This document shows positions 34,050 through 46,224 of a DNA stretch of 64,000 nt, one piece after another. The notes beneath the pieces were generated by a model. That model worked only from the letters and a program-made list of their open reading frames with translations. It did no database searches and was not told the DNA's origin. Position numbers and translations under genes: made by a program. The stretch's first letter is position 1. Each line of letters begins with the position of its first letter. Source of the stretch: Impatiens glandulifera (lineage: Eukaryota; Streptophyta; Magnoliopsida; Ericales; Balsaminaceae); NCBI RefSeq assembly GCF_907164915.1, contig NC_061865.1, forward strand, positions 50,131,363-50,195,362, given 5' to 3'.

Positions 34050-35577
34050 TTAATTTAAAATGTCTTCATAAAAGAAAGTCCTGAAGTCCTCCATATGAGC
34101 CACATGCAACCGTAGTGCAACAACAACCGAACCAGGGCGAGACTTATCGGAGAGAATGAAAGACTTGCCATCAAAACCAACCGCACCCGGGCCAAAGTGG
34201 TCTTCTTCTCCCCACCCAAAATCTGTCCCTCCTTTCAAATTTGGAAGGGTCATCCAACTCGTAGTGCTCATGTTTGGATTCCCATAGAAAGATCCTTCGG
34301 TGGTCCCAACCACATGTAAATACCTCCATTGCGACAAATCCTCTTGCTTCTTAAGGAAAACCGCCGCCCCTTTCACGTACCCATCCATTACCTTCTCCGT
34401 AGCCGCCCTTATCTTGCCTGCGGCATAGGACAGCGGCATCGAAACAAGCTCACCGGAGGTCGAGGAGGCGATGACGGGCAATATCGCGTTCCCAAAGTAA
34501 AACTTTGGCAACGGAGGTTTTACCCGGTTTCGAAAATTCACCACCATTCTAAAAGCCGTTTCTTGAGTCTCCATGTGCTTTCGCGCCTTGCATGCGGTTC
34601 TCCACATGTGACCCGCCACTACTTCGAACCTGTGATTAAACATAACCACTTTACTATCTATTTATATGATATGATGATATTAAAATCTTAAATCAAACCT
34701 GGTGAAGCCACGGTCGAGATGTCCAAGACGTTTCTTTTCCTCGTTAGCTTTACTCCTTAGCTTATCTATTTGCTCTCTGCTCAGCCTCAGCATCAACACA
34801 TCACTCTCCTTCAACCTCTCCTCTATATTATTCAAGCTCCCGATCATTAACGGCGGCTGCTTATAATCCGAAGCATCGAAATCAGCTGGCAGATCAAGAT
34901 CCTCCTGATCCTGCACCAACACTGTCCGGTCCAGAAACGGCGGGTATTCGGGTCCCTCACCTCGGGCAATCCGAACCCATTCCGAGATGAAATGGAGAGC
35001 CGACTGCCCGTCAGCTAGAATATGGGAAAGCCCGAGGCCAAGGGTCACGCCGCCACAGCTGAATTTTGTCAACTGTACCAAAACCAGTGGTAGATCCTCG
35101 ATTGGACGGCTATATATAAAACAAGGAAAAACGTTATACAACTTTTGAAAGTATATATTATTTATGTGAGTGTATATATACAGATGAGATTATTTAGTAC
35201 TTGTAATCGACGGATGGGATAAGATCCCGGACGGCGGAGGTGGGGCGGTAGTAGTCAGGAGCGAAGTCATCTATTCTGGCATCAGTTTCAGCCTCGAGAA
35301 TGTGGGCACCGAGGGAGTTGCAATTGATTTGGAGGCGATTCCGATGGGTCCATTGAAGGCGGCCGGCGAAAGGGTAGAAGATAACGAGTGCCTTGCTTAG
35401 AGAATGTTTTAGGGTTTCCATCATTATTGGAAAAGACGAGAACGAAGGCGAGCGGTAAACGTAGATGGTTGGGGCGTGAGTTATTGGGTAGATTTGATCG
35501 ATGTCGGAAACGTACATTATCTTCGACGGCGTTTCCTCGGCGGGTTTCACTACGTGGGTTTCTTTCACATTCACCAT
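34050..35577 (-). CDS. BAHD acyltransferase, copy B (455 aa)
   Basis: BAHD enzymes move an acyl group from a CoA thioester to an alcohol or amine in the cytosol. The exons are 35577-35201, 35109-34699 and 34629-34050. Junctions are GT-AG and phases agree, giving 455 aa, the normal family length. HILAD at 155-159 supplies the catalytic His, and DFGWG at 399-403 is the structural motif. The start MVNVKETHVVKPAEETPS, the GRLQ segment and the DFGWGEEDHFGPG context suggest the hydroxycinnamoyl-transferase clade (spermidine HCT or shikimate/quinate HCT-like); substrate is inferred only. It lies in duplication copy 1 and corresponds to copy D. No defect is seen. Confidence 0.9.
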
Positions 35578-35660
35578 TGGAGTGTGCTAAGCTAGCTAGA
35601 TTTGAGGACAAGAATACTATAAATATATATTCTTTTTATAAATTTATTTAACTCGTAACA
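35578..35660 (-). promoter_or_regulatory. Proximal promoter of BAHD copy B
   Basis: Two TATA-like words (TATAAAAAG and TATTTATAG on the minus strand) lie within about 70 bp upstream of the ATG. The same words precede copy D. The real start site is unknown. Confidence 0.35.
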
Positions 35661-37009
35661 AATAGTACATACAATTGGGAAATTTGACAAGAAATCCTAA
35701 TAATGATTGCATTTTGGGAAAATAACCCCAGTCGGATAATGGTAGTAAAAATGGCTTTTTCGATAGGTCCAAAGTTTAAAATATTTTCGTGTTTCACGGA
35801 AATTGGTTTGATAATGTTTGTTGTGCTATTGCTTAACGCAATGGTGCTGTCGCGTAATCTGCTTAACACGAATTAGCCTTTGTGGACTTCGCATTATGCG
35901 AAAATTTATTTATTAATTTATTTTTATTTTTTTCAAAAAGATCATATTTTTGCATTATTATTTTTCAAAAAAACAATTTATTATTAGGATAATTTAGTCA
36001 AATTTGCCATACAATCTAATGTATTTTATTTATTTAATTATAAAATCCTAAAATCAAAAAAATTATAATGAAAACTGACCCTATTACCTAACCTGTCATT
36101 CAATCATTCCGTCTCTTCACTGGACCATCCCTGGGTTCCCCTCCAGCTTTTAATTTTAATTTTATTCTTATTTTCACAATCTTTAAATTTATTTTTAATC
36201 TCATCTTATTTTCACAATAATAGCTTTTTATTAATATTTTCTCCCACTAACCAAAAAATAAAAATTGTTGTTATTTTTACTCTAAATGATTAATATTTAC
36301 ATATTTCATTAGTAACAAATTAAATCGACAGTAATAATTAAAAAAATTCATACTAGTCATAGATTAAAATATAAATAAAAAAATTTAATAAAAAAAATTA
36401 TAATGATATGTATTAAATTTTTAATTTTTTAATAAATCACGAATAATATATTAAAATAAAAAATAGAACACTCTAATTTTACATTTTATTCACTTCCGTA
36501 AAACAATTCATTTTCTCAAATATCTTACCACATATTTTTTCTCAATGAACATCTAATCTCGTGATCTTACACTTTCACTTTGGTCAAATAAAAATTTTAA
36601 ACATTACCAATCTCATTTTTACTCTCACTTTATCCCATTAATGCTTAATCGACCTCTCATCTCGTTACTTTAAAGCACTCAGATTGACCAACCATCTCAT
36701 TCTACATTTATTTACTAATTTAAATCGAAATTTTCATCTCGTGACATTAACTTTTACTTCGGTCAAATAACTAATCATCTCGCATATTTTAACCACTAAT
36801 ATCAATTTTTTTTCAATTGACATCTATCTCTTTACCTTACTTTCATTTCGACTAATCAAAAATCATCTCATTCCATATTTATCCACCAATCACAATCGAC
36901 CTCTATTCTCTCGAAAAACTTACTTTCACTTATCAAACAACTCAACTTCTCACACATTTTATAATATACAACCCAACATTCTTATCCTCACTTCGGCTAA
37001 TCATACATC
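35661..37009. other. Intergenic DNA with degenerate repeats upstream of copy B
   Basis: From about 36520 to 37000 the motif (T)CATCTCGT.A, TTA(C)TTTCACTT and GGTCAAATAA recurs loosely, suggesting old tandem repeats of about 80 bp. The empty site matching the MITE of copy D is at 35730-35738. No gene is seen. Confidence 0.5.
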
Positions 37010-37381
37010 TGTTAGAATTTGGATCCCCAAATATGACCTACTTGAAACGATTTATATAAACGTGAGAAAGAAGAACACAAGAATACACATATTTATAGTG
37101 GTTCACTCAAATAAACTACGTCCACTTTAGCCGCCATCAGATTTCACTATGAAGAAAAAGAAGGAATACAAAGTTTTTGCTTCACACTTCATCTCTATAG
37201 AATTATGTCTTTTCAATGTAAACCCTTAATAATAATATATTTATAGGGTAAATATTTACGTAATAAAACCTAAATAACTCTTAATCAGGCCCAAACCCAA
37301 ATACAAACCCAATAAACACTAATTAACTATTATAGAGTTTATTATAAGTGTAGGCTCCATAACTCAACAATCTCCCACTTG
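37010..37381 (-). repeat. 3' LTR and polypurine tract of an old minus-strand copia element
   Basis: On the minus strand the LTR (37369-37010) begins TGTTGAGTTATGG and ends TTCTAACA. Just upstream on that strand is CAAGTGGGAGAT, the classical copia polypurine tract. The same LTR is at 60150-60510, where the tract has lost CCCAC. Confidence 0.65.
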
Positions 37382-37415
37382 AAGACTAAATTCATCATCT
37401 CTCGATCGGTAGCGT

Positions 37416-38449
37416 TAGCGGTGTTTAATATTTGGTCTGAACCGAATATCCGACCGAATTCATATTCACTGAATTCGAATAAACCGAATTCGAATTATAT
37501 TTTCGGTTTTTGAATCAAATTCTAAACCGATTCTAATTCAAATACGGTTTTCAGTTTGGTGTTCGAGTTTAAATTTCAACTCGAAAACCAAACTGAAAAC
37601 CGAATTTAATTTTTATTATTTAATTTTATTGTATATTATATAATTTATTATATATTATATATTATATAATTTATTACATATTATATATTAAATTATTATG
37701 GGCCTCCTACTTTATCCCAATAATTCAATATATAGCCCAATAATTCAATAAATCCATAATCACTCGTTCGTTTTTCCCTTTTCTAGTCGTCCACCTTCCT
37801 GGCCTTTGTGGTCCTTCTAGTTTCCCACGTCATCTCTAAATTTAATAATATTTAAATTCGTCACATATTTAGCTATTTCACTAGTAATATCGACACGGAA
37901 AATGATAGAGAGCGGGAAATAATTGACAAGAATATTTAGAAAAATGATGTGTTATCCTTCCATTGGATTGAAAATGTAATAGGAGAGAGAATTATAAAAT
38001 TTTCAATCTAATGGAGAGATGACACATTATTTCCCTACATATTCTTGTCAATTATTTTCCGCTCTCTATTATTTCCCTATCACCATTGTCATCAACACCT
38101 CTCAACCACCATATTGTCTTCGTGAACACTGTTTTACTTTCTTCGTTCAATTACTGAATATTGACGATGAGTTACTAAGCTCAGTTTACGTGATTTATAC
38201 TTTTTTATGATTTAAATAGATAAGATTTCTTTAACAACTTTTTTTAAACTCTTTTAAGAATTTTTTTATCTTATGGATAAGTGATGTTCAATATATGGTC
38301 TAAATCGAATATCCGACCGAATTCGAATAAATTGAATTCAAATTTATTCAAATCGGTTCGGTTTTTGAATTTGCTTAAAAAAATAAAAATTTAAAAAACC
38401 TGAACCAAAAACTCCAATAACCCGAAAACTAAACCAATGAATACCCCTA
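37416..38449. mobile_element. hAT MITE inserted in the old copia element
   Basis: The ends read TAGCGGTGTTTAAT on the left and GAATACCCCTA on the right. The better-preserved left end in copy 2 (60551) reads TAGGGGTATTCAATA, the inverse of the right end. GAATTCGAATAAA/CCGAATTCG-type words fill both sides. The flanking 8-mers GGTAGCGT and AGTAGTGA match only in part. A further foldback element sits inside. Confidence 0.6.
37894..38086. mobile_element. Foldback MITE nested in the hAT element
   Basis: Two arms of about 85 bp pair. The left arm contains GATAGAGAGCGGGAAATAAT and CCATTGGATTGAAAAT. The right arm, read in reverse, contains AATAGAGAGCGGAAAATAAT and CCATTAGATTGAAAAT. The arms are almost contiguous. 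No coding sequence. Confidence 0.65.
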
Positions 38450-38454
38450 AGTAG

Positions 38455-39200
38455 TGACTTTCATCTAGTGTCTTAACGAAGAAGACCAACTGAAGTTGCA
38501 CACAACTTCAGTTTCTCGTTTGTCACATCTTTCATCAATATATCAGCTGAATTCACACTCCCGTGAATCTTCTTAAGAGCTAACACTTCATCTTCTAAAG
38601 CTGATCAGATGAAATGATAACGAACATGTATATTCTTTGTCCTGCCATGATAAACATGATATTTGCCAAATGAATGACACTCTAACTGTCGTATCGCAAC
38701 ACACTTCCATCATAGTCTTGACCCAATTCTCGTAAAAAGGGTTGCAACCACATTATCTCCTTAGCAGTCTCTATCACAACAACATATTTTGCTTCGCAAC
38801 TAAAAAGAGCAACAATCTTCTACAATTTTGAAACCCAACTGATTTTAGTACCTCCCGAGTATAAATGTACTTTGTTGTGCTCTTCCTACTACCAACATCG
38901 CCACCATTGTCAACATCAACATATCATTTCAAACCCATATGAGACCTTCGAAAACATAAAGCGAGACCCAAACTTCCTCTTATATATCGTATTATCCACT
39001 TTACTACTTTCCAATGTTGTCTACTCTGGTTTCTCATGAATCTGCTAACAACTCACATTTTATGTTCTATGTCTGGTCTTGTGCAAATTATCGCATACAT
39101 AATACACCAATGATAGAGGCATACAAAACGATGACCATGTAATATTTCTCATCATTTGTTGAAGGCGATTGATCTTTATCGTACTATCCAAATTTTATTG
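38455..39200 (-). pseudogene. copia RNase H region, heavily decayed
   Basis: On the minus strand, with many stops and shifts, I can follow the late pol order of plant copia. It runs from a STFILGRY-like region, through KYHVYHGRTKNIHVRYHFI, to ALEDEVLALKKIHGSVNSADILMKDVTNEKL, ending close to the polypurine tract at 37370. It belongs with the LTR at 37010-37369; the hAT element has split them. Confidence 0.65.
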
Positions 39201-39330
39201 CTAAAGAAATTAACTCACAATTTTTTTTAAAAAAAAATTATAAAATAAATCTTTAATCAATACTAAATTTAAAACGGCCAACAATTACAAGTTTTGAATA
39301 TTTAGATTAAATAATCAAAAATGAAGAAAT

Positions 39331-40540
39331 TGTTAGACAAAATAGATAGTTAATTAGTAAGTAATTAACTATCTAAAGAACTTAACCAAATCCACCATTT
39401 GTGTAGGAGAATGCAGGGATCAGTCATATCTACAAATCAGCTTCATCACTCTAGCTCGGTCGACCGACATAAAAAAGGCGGCGCAAACCGGGATCGTCTA
39501 ATCAAGATCTCTATTCGGCTATCTTTAAAACGAAACAAGTAGATGATCGACTCGGCAATGAAAAACGGATTTACGGCTTAGCTGTATTATCGGTAAACCT
39601 ATCATTTATACCTCGAAGATAAATCGGTTCCTATTCTTCCTTAGTGTGACTGGTCGACCGATATTAAAATGACGACGCAACCAGTGGTCTGTCCAATAAA
39701 ATACTTGGTATAATTCTAAGCTACTATTCAGAGAATCCATAAAACGACCGGTAGGTTGACCAATCAGATCCAAGATATGGAACCAGTTTTGTGCTTAGAC
39801 AAATTTAAATTGGGAACGGCTCGAAGTTTCCATTTTGGTGTAATTCAGAATACTTTGAGAATATGCAAAAGGAAGCTTTCAAATATACAGACTGTATCAT
39901 TGCAATTTTGATACAAGTCTGATGATAGACCTTGGGAAGCAGAAGACTGCCAAAACTGATCAAATACCTATTTTGGTATAAGTTCAACAGCAGTCCACAA
40001 GGAGTAGATATTTGTCAAACCGCTCCAGATGATCAAATCAATAGAAGAAAAACCTGTCGGCTTATATGTTCCTTGGAAAGCATCAAACACATTAAATGTC
40101 ATGTTGTACCTTCTTAGCCAACCAATCGGAATCAAGGTTCAAAAGGCTACCATGCATATATCCGTTGAATGAGAAATATGACTGTTGTCATATCTCATTA
40201 TTTAAGAAGCTTGAAGAACAAGACAGCAACAACGGATAACAACCGAACATAGAACCGAATCAATAGCTTCAAACCATCTATGTTCACATACTGTCTAACT
40301 CATTAAGTGTATTACAAGTTCATTTATTCTGAGTAAGAAGTGAGCATTGTAAGTCGATAACGAGCAGTTAATAAGACTGGGTTATTTGACTTATTGTAAA
40401 GTGTGTTGAATATTATTAGTAAATATCCTTCTCAACGTTTGAGAAGAAGGGGTGACGTAGGAGCTTTATCTCCGAACATCCATAAATCTTGTGTTGTGTT
40501 TCTTCTCTACTTCATAGTTTCCTATTGTTGTTTCCTATTG
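39331..40540 (+). mobile_element. LTR of the same family as 9522-10852, 3'-truncated
   Basis: It begins TGTTAGACAAAATAGATAG. It shares with the first copy the internal region TGAATATCCTTCTC-like, then GGGGTGACGTAGGAG and TTTATCTCCGAACATCCATAAA (about 40430-40488). At about 40540 it runs into a copia RNase H fragment. No second LTR is found to the right. Confidence 0.55.
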
Positions 40541-40966
40541 GATGCAGTTTATCGCATTTTGAGATACTTGAAGGCAACACCGGGTAAGGGCTTGTTGTTT
40601 AAGCCTCAAGGTCACCTAGATGTTCAAGGATATACCGACTCAGATTGGGCTGGCTCCTTGGATGATAGACGTTCCACCTCAGGTTATTGTGCCTTTGTTC
40701 GAGGTAACCTGGTAACTTGGCGCAGCAAGAAACAAGCGATGGTAGCAAGGTCTAGTGCCGAGGCAGAGTACATAGCTATGTCTCTTGGCGTTAGTGAGCT
40801 CTTGTGGACTCGGTCCCTTCTTGTAGAACTTGGTTTCACACCAACTGGTCCTATGAAGCTATTTTGTGATAACAAGTATGCTATCTCTATTGTTCATGAT
40901 CCGGTTCAACACGATCGAACCAAGCATATTGAGATTGACCGACACTTCATCAAGGAGAGATTTCCA
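40541..40966 (+). pseudogene. copia RNase H domain fragment with intact catalytic residues
   Basis: An open stretch begins DAVYRILRYLKATPGKGL and contains TDSDWAG, SSAEAEY and FCDN, the Asp-Glu-Asp set of RNase H, then HDRTKHIEIDRHFIKE. It stops matching at about 40966, before the usual C-terminal end. It is fused in frame to LTR-derived codons upstream (frame open from 40403) and to about 20 unrelated residues downstream. It may be what remains of an internally deleted element behind the LTR at 39331. Confidence 0.75.
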
Positions 40967-41016
40967 ACGGTCTTTAATGTTTATCCCTCCGACGATCGCA
41001 ATGAAGATGAAGGTGG

Positions 41017-41110
41017 CGCATGAAATAACATCATTTCATGCGTGTTTGGTAGTTCTATTAGTGATTCGGCTAACGGGCGTTAGCCGATCCGATGTCTCGC
41101 GAGCGCGCGC
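41017..41110. other. GC-rich island with two perfect hairpins
   Basis: The first hairpin has a 10-bp stem (CGCATGAAAT, 41017-41026) and a 6-nt loop. The second is TCGGCTAAC-GGGC-GTTAGCCGA (41066-41087). A CTCGCGAG palindrome and a GAGCGCGCGCCCC run follow. This stands out sharply from the AT-rich surroundings. Function unknown. Confidence 0.6.
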
Positions 41111-41199
41111 CCCTTCCGCTATAACGGACTATGCGAGTGCGCTTGAGACGTTGAATGATAATTAGCGTGAATTTGATGGACGCGGTTCCTACTGTAGAT

Positions 41200-42582
41200 T
41201 TCTTTTCGGATTTTGGCTACACCATATCGCGGATTTATTTATATTTTAAAACCTTAAGAGTTTGTTTGAAATTGGTTTTCTTTCATCTATTTAACTTTAA
41301 TTTGATCTTTTTAAATACACAAAATATTAAAATAAATTTAATAAATATTTTACCAATTTTTTTTTTCTTCCATATTGTAGGATTAAATAAATAATTTTTT
41401 GAGATGAAATGGGTAACTTATTTTATCCTAAATTATTTATTTTAATTCCTTAAATTTTTTTTTTCTAAAATTATTTTAAGATAATTGAGTACAACACTTA
41501 TCCTAAATAATTTTACTTTTTTTTATTTTGACAATTTTTATGAATTAATTAGACTTTTAATTATTAAAATAATTAGTCTAATTAATTATTTTAATAGGGT
41601 TTTGGTCATGTGGTTAATTATTTTGATTTTATTTATTAAAAAATAAATCAAAATAATTATTTAATTTTATAAATTAGTGTGTATATTTTTAGTGATTACA
41701 ATGTTTTTTTATAAAATATATTATCATGAAAAAATAATATTTAATATTGATTAAATATAAAAACTATTAAATTATAATTTAATAAAAAGATATAGCATGA
41801 TATAAAGTAAATTTGAAAAATAATTCATTATATTTTGATATATGTTTTATATAGTTAATTGAAGAATATTTACTTTTAATTTATACTGTTTTTATTTTAT
41901 AAAAATTATTTTTATAAAATTATATTGATTAAAATTGTTTTAAAAAATAATAATTAAAATGAAAAAATTGAAAATTGAAAATAAAACAATAAAAGGATTT
42001 TTAAATAAAAGTAAATGAAAAATATATTTAACTAAACAATATTAACTTTTAAAATTAATGACACAAAAGTTGCGTTTTTTTAAGTTTGATATTTAATTAC
42101 AAGCAATATATAATAAAGTTTCTCTTGATTTGTTTAGAATATGTTTCTCTCATGATAGATAGAGTTTTTCAAATTCAAATTTCACAATAGTATAGAGAGA
42201 AAGGATCGAGACCGATCAAATAAACTAGGAGAGGTAAGATGTTGCATTCTTTCTTCTACTTTTACCCCCATTTTTTACTATAAATTAAATTACTTTTTAT
42301 TTTTTTTTTATACGTGTCTAGGTAGTTATAATGTTATAAGTTCATTTAATGTTCTCCATATAGCTAGTGAACCAGTCAATTAATGTATGTATGACGATTT
42401 TTAAACTGCTAAACCGAAGTTAAAGATTTGGTAATTGATTGATAAGACCCATCCCAAATAATTAACATAAAATAAGCCCTAACTAAGAGGATGTACTCAT
42501 TGGATTCTATTAAGGAAGAGCAACATGTTTCAATTTTAAATGGTAACCTGATTTTTAACACAAAACCAAACAAAAACAAAAG

Positions 42583-42623
<41 letters not shown>

Positions 42624-43213
42624 GCACCTCATTTCATACTAGTTGATTAACCTTATATATTTACAAATGATTAACTCTAATTGTTTTTAAAATATTTATG
42701 TGGATAGTATTTAACTTATTTCTAATGACTAATTCTTAAATTCTGAGTGTATTTGTTAGCATAATTAATCACTCAACTTATTTAACTTTTATTATTATTA
42801 TTATTTTATATTTGTAATAATATTGATTAATTACTATTATTATTATTATTATTATTATTACTATTACTATATTATATGTTATATACATTTATATAGTATT
42901 TAGATATATATATTAATGTTTTAAATGATATCATTCCTCTAATTTTTTTTTTGTTATCAACTTATATATTTTTACTCTTTAACATGTGTATTTTTATAAT
43001 AATTAATAAAATTTATTTTATAATTTTAAATTTTATAAAATTACAAACAATTTAATAATAAAAAGGTACAACAATAAACACACAAAATGACATATTAATT
43101 ATATTTAGAAGGTAACTATTATAAACAATTGAAAATCTCAACAACAACAACAACAATAATCCACAATTGAAAAACACAAAAGTAGGCTCCAAATTAACAT
43201 GAATTTGCTTTAA
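41200..43213. other. AT-rich intergenic DNA with trinucleotide microsatellites
   Basis: No gene is seen. (TAA)n lies at about 42588-42621 and (ATT)n at about 42790-42805 and 42833-42860. From about 43060 the sequence resembles the 3' flank of BAHD copies B and D. Confidence 0.6.
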
Positions 43214-44803
43214 CTAATTTAAAAAATCTTCATAAAAGAAAGTCTTGAAGTCTTGAATATGAGTCACCTGCAACCGTAGTGCGACAACAGCCGAACCAGA
43301 GCGAGATTTATCAGAGAGAATGAAAGACTTGCCATCAAACCCAAGCGCACCCGGCCCAAAGTGGTCTTCTTCTCCCCACCCAAAATCTGTCCCTCCTTCA
43401 TTATGTGGAAGGGTCAACCAGCTCGTAATGTCCATGTTTGGATTCCCATAGAAAACTCCTTGGTTGCTCCCATTAATTACGTGCAAATACCTCCATTGCG
43501 ACAAATCCTCTTGGTTACTAAGGAAAACTGTTGCCCTTTTCACGTACTCATCCGTTACCTTCTCCGTGGCCGCCCTTATCTTGCTAGCCACATATGACAA
43601 CGGCATCGAAACAAGCTCACCGGAAGTTGAGGAGACGACGACAGGCAACACTGCGTTCCCAAAGAAAAACTTTGGCAACGGAGGTTTTACCCTGTTTCGA
43701 AAATTCACCACCACTCTCAAAGCCGTTTCTTGAGTCTCTATGTGCTTTCGCGCCTTGCTTGCGGTTCTCCACATGTGACCCGCCACTACTTCAAACCTAT
43801 ATAATTAAACATCAGTACCACTTCATTCATTATCTATTTAATTATATCATGATAAGATATTATAATCTTATATCAAACCTGGTGAAACCACGGTCGAGAT
43901 CTCCAAGGCGTTTCTTTTCCTCGTTAGCTTTGCTCCTTAGCTTATCTATTTGCTCTTTGCTCAGCCTCAGCATCAACACATCACTCTCCTCTATATTATT
44001 CATCAAACTCCCGATCATTAACGGCGGCTGCTTATAATCCGAACCATCGAAATGATCAGCTGGCAACAGATCCTCCTCCTCATCCTGCACCATTAACACT
44101 GTCCGGTCTAGAAACGGCATGTATTCTGGTCCCTCACCTCGGGCAATCCGAACCCATTCCGAGATAAAATGGAGAGCCGACTGCCCGTCGGCTAGAAAAT
44201 GAGAAAGCACGAGGCCAAGACTCACGCCGCCACAGCTGAATTTCGTCAACTGTACCAAAACCTGCGGTAGATCCTCGATCGGACGGCTATATATGTATGA
44301 TCAAAGATGAAAAAGCATATATTATAATACAACTTTTAAACACTTAATTATTTTAAATAATACTATTATAAAAGACTAATTAAATGTGTTCCAATACATA
44401 TAAAATTGATCAGGTGACAAAACTATTACCTATAATCCACATATGGGATAAGATCCCGAACAGCGGAGGTGGGGCGGTAGTCAGGAGCGAAGTCATCTAT
44501 TCTGGCATCGGTTTCAGCCTCGAGAAGGTGCGCCCCGAGGGAGTTGCAATTTAATTGGACGCGGTTACGATGGGTCCACTGAAGGCGGCCGGCGAAGGGG
44601 TAAAAAATAACAAGTGCCTTGCTTAGAGAATGTTTTAGGATTTCCACCATTATTGGAAACGATGAAAACGAATTAGGAGAGCGGTAAAAGTAGATGGTTG
44701 GGGTGTGTATTGGGTAGATTTGATCGATGTCGGCAACGTACATTATCATCGAAGGCGTTTCCTCGACTGGTTTCACTACGTGGGTTGCTTTCACAGTCAC
44801 CAT
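43214..44803 (-). CDS. BAHD acyltransferase, copy C (454 aa)
   Basis: The exons are 44803-44430, 44286-43879 and 43796-43214, with consistent GT-AG phases and 454 aa in total. The catalytic motif is in LSHFLADG (HFLAD), and DFGWGEEDHFGPG is intact. It is the most divergent full-length copy: for example SRPIEDLPQVLVQ at the exon 1/2 junction, NEYVKR-like changes around residue 345 and HVINGSNQG in place of HVVGTTEG. It sits between the two segmental copies. Likely a paralogue with a shifted substrate or expression, though that is inference. No break seen. Confidence 0.88.
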
Positions 44804-45591
44804 TAGCGAGAGAGCAAGATAGATTCTTTTAGGGATATGGATCGGACAAGAATATTGAGCAAATTATATATATAATAAAGATTTCTTTATTTTCATGCAA
44901 TTTGTTTGTTTTTGGAGGAGATGTCAATTTAAACACAACTAATTTGATTTATATCTACCAGACAACAACAACAACTACTGTTCTACTAACTTTGCAAACA
45001 ATTTTTTCCAAACCACTAAGAAAGAAATATGACAACGTTTTTCTTTTTAAACATGAAAACACAATTTTGAGAACACAACAACATGTGAAGTCATTTCCTA
45101 TTATTTTTTAAAAATATATAATTCTAATTTTATCTTAATAATTTTATTTAAAATAATAAATAAACAAGTTTAATTAATTTTTATTACAATATATTTATAA
45201 TTATTAAAATAAATTATAATTGAGATTAAAATAAATAAAATAAAAGAACCCATGAAGTTGGTGCAACTCAAATTAAATATGCTAAACATAATCATGTTAC
45301 TTTCAAAATTTATTTTCTTTCTTTATAATCAGTTCAACTTTCTTTCTCCATTTTTTTTCTTTCACGTGGATTGCCACTAATGATCTCAAATTGTCGCTAG
45401 TAACTACTAATTACTAAATAGAGCGCCAATTATAACCAGAATATATGTTTGAGTCTTCCTCAACTTAGACTCAAATCTTTGTTTCCGCAAATAACTTAAT
45501 ATTCATTAAAAAATAAAATATTAATTAAATTAGAGTCTAACAATATTAATTTAAGTTATTCATTATATTATAATTTTACATAATTTAGAGC
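44804..45591. other. AT-rich intergenic DNA upstream of copy C
   Basis: Promoter region of BAHD copy C near 44804, then AT-rich DNA. No gene or definable element is seen. Confidence 0.5.
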
Positions 45592-45960
45592 GGGAAATTT
45601 AACGAAACGGCCCTAATAATAGGTCTAATTCTAAAAAAAACCCACGCTTGATAAACCTTGCAAAAAGAGCATTTTCGCCCTGCGAAATGTCCGTCATACC
45701 CCCGAAACGCCCATTTTACCGCTCAAAGATGAGAAATATCACTCTCGCGTTTCCTTCTAAAATGCGTTTATAAACTCACGCATTTTAGATGAAACGCGAG
45801 AGTGGTAATTTGCGTTAATAAAAATACGCGGTTTACAACTATCGCGTTTTTATATAAAACACGATTATTAACTCACGCGTTGTACAGTAAAACACGATAG
45901 TTGTATTTCTCGTCGTTCATCGTATATATACTTAATTTGACCTAATTTTATAAAAAACTT
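45592..45960. repeat. Left terminal inverted repeat of MULE-3
   Basis: Inverted partner of 51360-51725 and 28405-28768. It is rich in CGCGTTTTA-type words that form nested hairpins. Confidence 0.75.
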
Positions 45961-46224
45961 TTTCCATTCACGACTCTCAACTCTCTCTACAACCCACAAC
46001 AACTCTACTCTCCAACCCTCGAAACCCTATCCCTCCCATTGACACAACCACAACCACAACCAGCAACTGAAGACCACGGCCACGACCTCTCCGTTTGAAG
46101 ACCCACGACTCTTTGTTCTCAAATGGGTATGTTTATTTTATGTTATTTGATTTGATGGTTTCTTAGTTAGTGATTATAAACACTAGGTTGGTTATAGTAT
46201 AACTATGTTATATTCTTAGTTACT

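Larger units (their letters stand above)
23908..37683 (+). repeat. Segmental duplication, copy 1
   Basis: This block is collinear with 46890-60812. By eye the two are nearly identical, with an offset of about 22.9-23.1 kb. They share the MULE half, the 7 x 50-bp repeat, the LTR-like block, the LINE remnant, a BAHD gene and a copia LTR. Differences are point changes, small indels, microsatellite length and a MITE present only in copy 2. Confidence 0.9.

Noticed and set aside
41066..41087. Helitron 3' hairpin
   Set aside because: The stem-loop fits, but no CTRR end follows within the expected few bases and no TC 5' start is evident.
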